This document shows, one piece after another, positions 1 to 6,611 of a stretch of DNA of 8,308 nucleotides. How positions within the stretch are numbered: position 1 is the stretch's first letter; every line of letters starts with the position of its first letter. Where the stretch lies: assembly GCA_002315875.1 (NCBI GenBank), contig DCIL01000029.1, positions 21,521 to 29,828 on the forward strand, in the 5' to 3' direction. The position numbers and the translations under genes were made by a program. This DNA is from Verrucomicrobia bacterium UBA1727 (GTDB taxonomy: Bacteria > Verrucomicrobiota > Kiritimatiellia > RFP12 > UBA1067). Under the pieces are notes generated by a model. It saw only the letters and a program-made list of their open reading frames with translations, had not been told where the DNA came from and searched no databases.

Positions 1-271
1 TCGGATCGGCAAAGGTGTCGAGATGGCCGGACGCCTTCCAGATCTTCGGATTCATGATGATCGTGGCATCAAGGCCCGCGACATCCTCGCGGCCGCGCAC
101 CGTCGCCTGCCACCAGGCCGCCTTGACATTGGCCTTAAGTTCGCAGCCGAGCGGACCGTAATCCCAAAAGCCAGGCATGCCCCCGTAAATCTCGGAGGAG
201 TGATAAATGAAACCGCGCCGCTTGCAAAGAGCCGTCAGCGCATCGAGAGATGATTTGTTTTCTTCTGCCAT
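1..271 (-). CDS. glyQS: Glycyl-tRNA synthetase, single-chain class II type (N-terminal 90 residues, runs off left edge)
   Basis: Charges tRNA-Gly with glycine in the cytoplasm, using ATP. Translating the minus strand from the ATG at 271-269 gives an open frame of 90 codons to the window edge. It begins MAEENKSSLDALTALCKRRG and continues with HSSEIYGG (residues 24-31), GFWDYGPLGCELK (34-46) and AAWW (about 51-54). This block is the highly characteristic N-terminus of the homodimeric bacterial/eukaryotic-type GlyRS and differs from the alpha2beta2 GlyQ/GlyS type. The start is fixed by the conserved position of the ALCKRRGF segment close to the N-terminus. No Shine-Dalgarno-like purine run precedes the ATG. 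The first 37 nt overlap the end of the upstream membrane-protein gene in another frame. Translation may therefore depend on coupling to that gene, or on a leaderless transcript from the extended -10 at 281-289. Identification is near certain; only the N-terminal part can be seen. Confidence 0.95.
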   Translation of the reverse strand, partial: MAEENKSSLDALTALCKRRGFIYHSSEIYGGMPGFWDYGPLGCELKANVKAAWWQATVRGREDVAGLDATIIMNPKIWKASGHLDTFADP

Positions 272-2046
272 AATGCGTATATTATACCAAAAATAAGCGC
301 GGCAAACGTGCCCAGGAGCGAGACGATGCTTAACGCGCGGGGGAGAAAATCAACGGACGGACGCTGAGGTTCGGGCGGCGGCGGGACATTGTCGAGCTGA
401 TAAAGCGCGGCATTCGCCCCGGCGGGCGCGGCAGAACGCACTTCCTTGTCGGTCACGAGATAGTATCCGACCGGTTTCGCACGCGCCTTCAGAAAGGCGG
501 CAAGCTGACGATTCTGGCTTACCTGTTGCGTGCCGACCCAGACGAAACGCACACCCGCATCATTAGGGTTGCCCGTTACCGCCACTTCATGCGCCTGGAA
601 ACTCCAGCCGAGAAGACCACGCCCGCCCTCGATCAAATCCGCCACGCTGCCCTTCCCGTTCTGATTGACGTAATCCGCCGCGGCATTTCGTCCGCGCACG
701 AGGTGCATGTCAATCGGCGCACAGTAGAGCTTGTCGATTCGCGCGAGATCCGCCGCGCCAACGAGAACGACGGCCGCGACGATCGACAAGACCACCTTCG
801 GCTTAAGTCCCTTCGACTTGAGAAACTCGACGAGCGCATCAATGCCGAATCCAGCAAGGACGCACAGGCAGAACTCCGTCAGATGATGCCACTTCACCGG
901 TGCACGCAGATAATCTCCGAAAGGCATCATGTAGACCAGCCGGTACACCATCTCGCAGTAGCGTCCCAGCGAAAAGAGCCAGAACACAACTGCCGCCACG
1001 GCAAAGAACCATCTCAAGCTTCTCAAACCTCTCGAACCTCTCAAGCATCCCAGCAGCGCCAGTATGCAGGTGATGAAACCGACATAGAGCGAATGCTGGC
1101 GATAGTTGCCTTCGCGGGCGTTAATCGGACGTCCGAGCGCACCCGAGTATGGTTTCGTATCCTTGCCGTCCGCACGGGCGAGCTGAAGCGTCATCGGACA
1201 GCTTGTGTCGCCGTTGAGCCGGGGAATGAAGAACTCAAAGGTCTCATCCGGCGGCAACGACCAGTTCGTCACGAAGATCCATCGCGCATCGGCATCTTCC
1301 TTGCCACCGGCAAGCGACGTCCCCTTCGATTCTTCAATCTGCTTGTCGCGTCCGGCAAGCGCTCCGGTGAAGGCACTGCGAACGCTCGGAGCGCCGATGA
1401 CGGCAAAGGACAGCGCGGCAAGGAGCATCCCCTTCCACGGGAAACGCCGCTCCCACACGCAAACCGCAATCGCATACGCGCCCGTGAGAACAGTAAAGAG
1501 GAGCCACATGTCGGGCTGATTCACGCTGGCCCACGCGACACACGCACCCGAAAGCACCCAATGCAGCCAATTCCCGAAGCGAATGGCACGATCAACGAGG
1601 CCGAAGGCGAAGACGCCGTAAGTCATCCAGATGAACCAGCCGTAATGACCAGCGGAAAAGAGCGAGAACCAGTAACCGCAAAACGCCAGCAAGAGTCCCG
1701 CACCGTACGAAGCGAGCATTGAAAGTCCCCGTCCGCGGAGAAAATACGCAAGCCCAAGTGCCGCGCAATAGACCGCCAGGACGTACTTGAACTCCTGCAG
1801 CCAATACGGCGAAACAAGATAACCGCATATCGCCTCGAGCGGCGTGGACGTACCCCCGGCGAACAATCCGTCGAGCAGCTGACGAATCTGCGTCCAACGA
1901 GAAAGCGGATGGCACACAGGATTATCCGGCATGACCGGCGCCACGTCCGGCGACCACGTCCCCCAGAACACGAACGCCGCCAAAACGGCAAAGACGCCCG
2001 TGAAGGACAAGAACCAAACTACGGAAGTTTTATCTTTGAATTTCAT
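235..2046 (-). CDS. Polytopic membrane protein, YfhO/GT-C-like
   Basis: A 603-residue integral membrane protein with about ten or more hydrophobic segments: roughly 9-29, 85-103, 108-155 (two or more), 160-198 (two), 206-222, 316-333, 346-364, 386-408, 418-437 and a final one near 572-592. The layout is a multi-helix N-terminal block, a polar loop (about 223-315), more helices, a polar C-terminal region (about 440-565) with a proline-rich stretch PPPPEPQRP, and one last helix with a basic tail. This resembles YfhO-like GT-C superfamily proteins, as do the SAGH motif (H134) and RAPVKWHH (from R381) followed by VLAGFGIDAL. Members of that superfamily use lipid-linked sugar donors at the membrane, or are thought to; no specific substrate can be read here. 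The start ATG lies 5 nt after the stop of the hydrolase gene, with only a weak purine motif (GAAG) 8 nt upstream, so translation is probably coupled. The end overlaps glyQS by 37 nt. The fold class is moderately supported; the function is not known. Confidence 0.6.
   Translation of the reverse strand: MKFKDKTSVVWFLSFTGVFAVLAAFVFWGTWSPDVAPVMPDNPVCHPLSRWTQIRQLLDGLFAGGTSTPLEAICGYLVSPYWLQEFKYVLAVYCAALGLAYFLRGRGLSMLASYGAGLLLAFCGYWFSLFSAGHYGWFIWMTYGVFAFGLVDRAIRFGNWLHWVLSGACVAWASVNQPDMWLLFTVLTGAYAIAVCVWERRFPWKGMLLAALSFAVIGAPSVRSAFTGALAGRDKQIEESKGTSLAGGKEDADARWIFVTNWSLPPDETFEFFIPRLNGDTSCPMTLQLARADGKDTKPYSGALGRPINAREGNYRQHSLYVGFITCILALLGCLRGSRGLRSLRWFFAVAAVVFWLFSLGRYCEMVYRLVYMMPFGDYLRAPVKWHHLTEFCLCVLAGFGIDALVEFLKSKGLKPKVVLSIVAAVVLVGAADLARIDKLYCAPIDMHLVRGRNAAADYVNQNGKGSVADLIEGGRGLLGWSFQAHEVAVTGNPNDAGVRFVWVGTQQVSQNRQLAAFLKARAKPVGYYLVTDKEVRSAAPAGANAALYQLDNVPPPPEPQRPSVDFLPRALSIVSLLGTFAALIFGIIYALWQKKTNHLSMR
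274..289 (-). promoter_or_regulatory. Putative extended -10 promoter just upstream of glyQS
   Basis: On the minus strand, positions 289-281 read TGGTATAAT, a perfect match to the extended -10 consensus TGnTATAAT. It sits in an AT-rich patch in otherwise GC-rich DNA. The hexamer ends 9 nt before the glyQS ATG, so the expected start site near 274 would leave a leader of about 3 nt. No good -35 hexamer is visible at 16-18 nt spacing, which extended -10 promoters can tolerate. The sequence also encodes part of the last transmembrane helix of the membrane protein (FGIIYA), so the match may be coincidental. Confidence 0.35.
1013..1048 (-). repeat. Four tandem 9-bp imperfect repeats inside the membrane-protein gene
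   Basis: On the plus strand the units are CTCAAGCTT, CTCAAACCT, CTCGAACCT and CTCAAGCAT, back to back. Because the unit is three codons long, the reading frame is kept. It encodes the repeated triplet pattern L/S-R-G/S, giving LRG SRG LRS LR at about residues 335-345 of the membrane protein. This is a short, strongly basic loop between two predicted transmembrane helices, so it probably faces the cytoplasm by the positive-inside rule. The unit looks like a small in-frame expansion. Confidence 0.7.
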
Positions 2047-2051
2047 AAATG

Positions 2052-5000
2052 CTACTTCAACAGCCGGATTTCGTCCGGAGCGAGCGTCACCTCGCGGCGC
2101 CTGCCGTCACGGAAAACGAGCACGGCCTTCTGCTCGTTTGCCGTCGAATTGACCAGCACCAACGCCCGCGAACCGTCCGCCGCCTCGTAGGCAGCATGAC
2201 GGACGAGCGGAACCTTACGGACGAGGGTCGCGTTGGACCAGCTGCGCTTGTGCTTCATCGGAATCGTTTCGCACTCGAGGCGGGGCGGACGAATCCGACG
2301 GCCGTGAGCGAGATACGGACGTCCCTCGCCGTGATAAAGGCGCATCCACCTCGACATGAAATCAAAGTATGCGCTCTTTCCGCTCGCCTTCAGTTCCTTC
2401 ACGCTGCCGTCATCCATCACTTCCGAAATGACGATCGAGTCGGTCCAGATCTTCGTGTCTCCGCCTGAGTTGATCATGAAGCGAATCATCTCTCCGCCTG
2501 CACGAATCTTGAAATCTCCCGACACCAGCTGCCAGCCGTCCTTCGGTTCGGGATAGATGAGCTGTCCGCCGCCGATGTGCTTGAGCCCGGGAGCGAACGC
2601 GGCGAAATTCATGCACGCAAGACGTCCCTTCCGCTCGCTCTTGAGCCAGGCGGACACGCGATAACGCCGCCCGGGAACGAAATCATCTACCGAGATGTTC
2701 TTCGCCACCTGCACGGTATTGCTGCCCGAGGTCTCCATTCTAAGCGAGTATTTTCCGTCATGACGAACCTCGCTATCGACGTGCTGGTAGCGCGGATTCT
2801 CCCATCCGGAGAACGACTTTCCGTCAGGAGCGAGCTTCTCGAATCCGGAATTCTCCAGAAGGACGCCGCTCGAGATATCGGAAGCGGAGGGAACGAAATG
2901 CGGGATCTGTCCCTCGGCACAGCAATACGATTCCCAAAGACGATTGCCGCGGCGGGGATTGGACTGGAAGCACGGCACGTATTCGTGATAGATGTAATTG
3001 AACACGCCCGCCCATTCGGAATTCCCCGTCTCGCAGTCGCGGTAGTCCTGAATGCCGACGATGTCGTTCCACAGCTCCTCGGGTTCCTCGTAACATACCA
3101 CGGGCTTCTCCACGTGCTTCGCCATTGCCGCGCGCATTCCCTCGAGCTGTCTGCGCATCTCCGCAACCTTCCACGCGCCGCCGCCGGGACGATGTCCGTG
3201 CGCCCGCGACCAGCAGGCGGGATAGCTTCCGCAGACGACCTGATCCATCTGAACCATCTCGCATCCGCGCGCGGCAAGCTGTGCCGAAATGTCCTCGTTC
3301 CACCAGTTCTGCGTCCACTTGTCACCTCCGCAAAGAGACCCCGACTCACCGCCGCGCAGCCAGTTCAGTTTCTTGAACGTCGGTTTGCCGTCCTTGCCGT
3401 ACACGTTATGACCGACCGCGATGCGGTTGAAGCGCTCGCGATCATCCCAGCGGAACGTGCCGTCCTCCTGCTTGTCGAAGGTAAGCGTCCAATGATAGCC
3501 GCTCGGCCACGGGAAGGAATGGACGTCCCGCTTCTTCAGTTCTGCAGTCAGTTCCCTGAAGCCCTCGTCCCCACCGTGAATCGGAAAGTAATCGGGAGTG
3601 ATCCACGAATCGACCTTCTCCCATCCCCACATCGCCGCGACGAGCGGCACGCCCGGAAACTCGCGCTGCCAACGCCCGACCCAATCAAGGATCGGCTTGC
3701 GCTCCGCGATCCAATTGCGATAGAAGCGCACCATGCCCGGCGCGTTGCGCAGGTATTCGGGAAGATCCTTGCGATCTGCGAGTTTCACTCGGCACCAACG
3801 CTGCTTCTCGGCCCAATTGCGATAGATATCCGCGGCATCATACCATTCGCAGGTCTGACCGCCTGCGGCGTCCACGCCGCGCATCACGTAATCGTACTTT
3901 AGCTCCGCCTTGCCGGTCGCATCCGATTCGGCGAAAAGATGCGTCCACGAAAGATGAAAGGCCTCGGGCTTCTTGTTGAGCTCGACGCTCTTGTGCTGAC
4001 CCGTCCCATCCTCCGCGGCAAAATACAAAAGCGCCTTCTCATCGAAGAAAGAACAGAACTGGGCCACGAGCGATCCTGGCTGTCCGTACGAGAAGATGCC
4101 GTGCATGTGGAGAACGTTGTTGTCCATCGGATTGCGGATGACTCCACCCTTGGACGATCCGAAGACGAAGGCATCGTCCTCACCCTTCTCGCCGAGCTTC
4201 GTCTTGAGCGCAATCCTGGGGAAGGTCGTCTTGTACAAGGACCATCCCTTCTTCATCGTGACCTCCAAATGCCAGCGAATCTCCCCGTCCGCACCCTTCG
4301 TAATCCGTGCGGACGCCGCGGACACCGCCTCGCCGAGATCGTTCCAATCGAGCACGACGCCGTCCTGAGTCATCCGATGCGAAAACCCCTTCGCCTGATA
4401 AGCTTCGACTGCGGACTGAACGGAGACATCGTCGTCCCGATAAGCTTCGATTCTGAAGATGGACCTTCTCGCCTTGCCGCAGAAGGAAACGCCGCGCGCG
4501 GTAGTTACGTCCGCGACCTCACCCTTGCGCTGAGTATCGATCTTCACCTCCAGCGAAGAAGAGCCGACGGAAAGCAAATTAGTAGCGGCATTGCCGTTGT
4601 AACGGCGCTCGTACATCGTTGCGGACACATCGCGGAACGCACCAAGCAATTCGGCATAGGGAATGTCCGTCGTGGTGACGAGTCCGCACTGCGCGTTCGC
4701 GCCCTCGAGGAGCTGTCCCGTAATGGGACAATCCTGCCAGCAGAACCAGTTGGCGCCGATGTAGTTGGGACTATCCACCGCGGCAAACATATAATTGCGG
4801 TAGCAGTCCGCGCGCGTCTTCTGATCCTTGACCGGCAGCAAGCTCGCGTAGAAATAACCCGTATCGTAGCAGCCGAAATGAAACTCGCTGACCATCAGCG
4901 GCTTGTCCACCGCACCCGGCGGCAATTCGACCACGGGACGATAATCGTAGGTGTTGACGGTAAGCACATCGAGATTGCGCGAAGCGGCGCGGAAGGTCTC

Positions 5001-6596
5001 GGGATTGAGCTTGTCGTTACGGTCGCCGAGATAGAGGTGATTGGGCGCGACCGCCTTGATCGCCGCGCGCACGGTCGAGTAGTACTTCTCCGCCACGGCC
5101 TCGCCGAGTTGACGAAGATCTTCCTGCGTGGCCGAAGCTTGCGTCTTGCCCTTCTCGGCAAGCATCTTCAGAAGCGCGATCTTGGCCGGCTGATCATCCG
5201 GCGAAGACAGTACGTCGCGCGCAAGTCCAGCGCCATCGTTGCCCCAGGAAAGCTCGTTATTGGACGTCCACCCCAGACAGTACTCGTTGGTGCCGAGCTT
5301 ACGCACGCGCTCGACGCACTTGGCGCAGCTCTCGGCGAATTCTGGAGCAAACGGATCAATGAGCTTGCCCCAGTATCCGTTGGCACCGGCAATGACACGC
5401 GAGCGCGGATTGATTCCAACCACATACGGAACCTGTCCGTATTTCTCGGTCATCTTCAATGCATCGGTTGCGACGTTGATTCCCCACGACTTCATGCGAC
5501 GGACCGTGTTCTCCTGGTTGCGCGCCTTCCAATCGCGGCCGAACTTGAGGAAGAGATTGTATTCCGCGAACGAGAACGCCCAGAACGGCACGTTCTTCTC
5601 ATCTCCGTAGAAATTGCGCAACATCGGCTTCGAGAAATACTTCCAGAGGGACTTCGTCTCGCCGTCCTTCGGCGGAAGTTTCTCGAAATACGCCTCGCGT
5701 CTGCTGATGCCAGTCGGGGCACGGCTCCATCCGCACTCGATGCCATGACCGAAGAAGAGGTGTCCGTCGGGATCCACGAACCACCACTTGCCGTTGACCT
5801 TCTCGGTGCGGAAGAAACCGGTGGCCTTGAGTTTCGGCCCGGCCGCCCAACCTCCGAAACGGTCGGACGCCGGGATGCCGTTCGGTTTCGCGGCAAGTTC
5901 CTTCTCCTCCTCAGCGGCCTTGGCGCGAAGCTCCTCGACCGAATGGACCTTGTCCGGCCATTCGGCGAACTTCGCCTGTCCGAACTCATCCACCCACGGC
6001 TTCTTGAAATCATCCGCCTTCAGCACCGTGGCCTGTCCGCTGCCGCCGAAATCGCGCATAAGCTCCATCGACTGAATTCCGATTGATGCATCACTCGTCC
6101 CGGACGAGAAGAAGATCGAGATGGAGCTCACGCGGTCCAGCGAATACGAGGACCCGCTGCCGACCTTGGGATTGCGCTTGAGGCCGAGCAGCATCGGCGG
6201 CTTGTCGAAAAGCCACTTCTCCAAGAAGAGCGGCAGGATTGCGGAGCGTCCAGACTTTGGCGGCAGGCGCACCATCCGCTGCGGAAGCTGTCCCTGCACG
6301 GTCACGCCCTTGACCTTGATGCCAACGCTGACCAGCCGTTCGGAATCGTTGGTGAACGTCACGCGAATCGCGTTCACCTGCGAAAGATCACGCTCGCCCT
6401 TGAAATTGAAATACACCGCCGGCCACTGATCGGCAGCGCATTTTCCAACACTCATCGTGACCGTCTTGTCATCCGCAACCGAGATACGCGAACCGCCGCC
6501 TGCAGACGGAACCATATCCGCGCTCGGCCACACCCTTTCATCCGCCGCCTGAGCGAACAAAGGAAAGAGCGCGGCAACCGCAACGGCAACTCTCAT
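2052..6596 (-). CDS. Secreted two-domain glycoside hydrolase: GH50 agarase-like plus DUF6259 module
   Basis: About 1514 residues. The ATG at 6596 is preferred over the in-frame GTG at 6602 because GGAGG lies 7 nt before the ATG but only 1 nt before the GTG. Residues 1-17 (MRVAVAVAALFPLFAQA) look like a signal peptide cut after AQA, with no lipobox. Residues about 20-190 form a beta-rich, carbohydrate-binding-like region, followed by a linker with DEFGQ (D203). Residues about 255-670 match GH50/beta-agarase: GKWWFVDPDGHLFFGHGIE (WW 271-272), SNNELSWG with likely acid/base E448, VSEFHFG with likely nucleophile E571, and ANWFCWQDCPITGQ. Residues about 671-950 are beta-rich and end with DAADIYRNWAEKQRWC. 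About 960-1240 is a DUF6259 barrel: MWGWEKVDSWITPDYFP, FPWPSGYHWTL, WDDRERF, QMDQVVCG (D1118), CYEEPEE (E1170/E1171) and GIQDYRDCE. A jelly-roll-like insert covers about 1244-1405, and 1409-1514 is a C-terminal beta-sandwich. There are about 25 cysteines. It probably cleaves galactan-type or related glycans outside the cytoplasm; the true substrate is not readable. Confidence 0.88.
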   Translation of the reverse strand: MRVAVAVAALFPLFAQAADERVWPSADMVPSAGGGSRISVADDKTVTMSVGKCAADQWPAVYFNFKGERDLSQVNAIRVTFTNDSERLVSVGIKVKGVTVQGQLPQRMVRLPPKSGRSAILPLFLEKWLFDKPPMLLGLKRNPKVGSGSSYSLDRVSSISIFFSSGTSDASIGIQSMELMRDFGGSGQATVLKADDFKKPWVDEFGQAKFAEWPDKVHSVEELRAKAAEEEKELAAKPNGIPASDRFGGWAAGPKLKATGFFRTEKVNGKWWFVDPDGHLFFGHGIECGWSRAPTGISRREAYFEKLPPKDGETKSLWKYFSKPMLRNFYGDEKNVPFWAFSFAEYNLFLKFGRDWKARNQENTVRRMKSWGINVATDALKMTEKYGQVPYVVGINPRSRVIAGANGYWGKLIDPFAPEFAESCAKCVERVRKLGTNEYCLGWTSNNELSWGNDGAGLARDVLSSPDDQPAKIALLKMLAEKGKTQASATQEDLRQLGEAVAEKYYSTVRAAIKAVAPNHLYLGDRNDKLNPETFRAASRNLDVLTVNTYDYRPVVELPPGAVDKPLMVSEFHFGCYDTGYFYASLLPVKDQKTRADCYRNYMFAAVDSPNYIGANWFCWQDCPITGQLLEGANAQCGLVTTTDIPYAELLGAFRDVSATMYERRYNGNAATNLLSVGSSSLEVKIDTQRKGEVADVTTARGVSFCGKARRSIFRIEAYRDDDVSVQSAVEAYQAKGFSHRMTQDGVVLDWNDLGEAVSAASARITKGADGEIRWHLEVTMKKGWSLYKTTFPRIALKTKLGEKGEDDAFVFGSSKGGVIRNPMDNNVLHMHGIFSYGQPGSLVAQFCSFFDEKALLYFAAEDGTGQHKSVELNKKPEAFHLSWTHLFAESDATGKAELKYDYVMRGVDAAGGQTCEWYDAADIYRNWAEKQRWCRVKLADRKDLPEYLRNAPGMVRFYRNWIAERKPILDWVGRWQREFPGVPLVAAMWGWEKVDSWITPDYFPIHGGDEGFRELTAELKKRDVHSFPWPSGYHWTLTFDKQEDGTFRWDDRERFNRIAVGHNVYGKDGKPTFKKLNWLRGGESGSLCGGDKWTQNWWNEDISAQLAARGCEMVQMDQVVCGSYPACWSRAHGHRPGGGAWKVAEMRRQLEGMRAAMAKHVEKPVVCYEEPEELWNDIVGIQDYRDCETGNSEWAGVFNYIYHEYVPCFQSNPRRGNRLWESYCCAEGQIPHFVPSASDISSGVLLENSGFEKLAPDGKSFSGWENPRYQHVDSEVRHDGKYSLRMETSGSNTVQVAKNISVDDFVPGRRYRVSAWLKSERKGRLACMNFAAFAPGLKHIGGGQLIYPEPKDGWQLVSGDFKIRAGGEMIRFMINSGGDTKIWTDSIVISEVMDDGSVKELKASGKSAYFDFMSRWMRLYHGEGRPYLAHGRRIRPPRLECETIPMKHKRSWSNATLVRKVPLVRHAAYEAADGSRALVLVNSTANEQKAVLVFRDGRRREVTLAPDEIRLLK

Positions 6597-6603
6597 GATC
6601 ACA

Positions 6604-6608
6604 CCTCC
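6604..6608 (-). promoter_or_regulatory. Shine-Dalgarno site of the hydrolase gene
   Basis: The minus strand reads GGAGG at 6608-6604, in the 15-nt gap after the stop of the upstream gene. The spacing to the ATG at 6596 is 7 nt, which is optimal. The alternative GTG at 6602 would leave a single base, too close to work. This site decides the start codon. Confidence 0.85.
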
Positions 6609-6611
6609 GTA

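Noticed and set aside
23..253. A small plus-strand open frame at the left edge.
   Set aside because: It is the shadow of glyQS, whose minus-strand frame shows unmistakable GlyRS motifs.
526..1722. A 398-codon plus-strand open frame, antisense to the membrane protein.
   Set aside because: It is in codon register with the membrane-protein gene; the product is extremely rich in Arg, Glu, His and Gln, as expected opposite codons for hydrophobic residues, and has no domain.
2577..3902. A 441-codon plus-strand open frame, antisense to the DUF6259 half.
   Set aside because: It has the same codon-register relation to the sense gene and the same low-complexity, basic composition; no family motif seen.
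3939..6086. A 715-codon open frame on the plus strand, antisense to the GH50 half.
   Set aside because: It lies in exact codon register opposite the hydrolase gene, so its stops would need TTA, CTA or TCA in the sense gene, which are rare at this GC content. The product is rich in Arg, His, Leu and Ile with no recognisable domain, while the sense frame has clear catalytic motifs.
6597..6602. GTG at 6602 as the start of the hydrolase.
   Set aside because: The GGAGG ribosome site would be only 1 nt away; the ATG at 6596 has 7-nt spacing and gives a cleaner signal peptide.
6597..6611. A possible terminator between the activase-dehydratase and hydrolase genes.
   Set aside because: The 15-nt gap is filled by the ribosome site, and no hairpin with a T-run is present.
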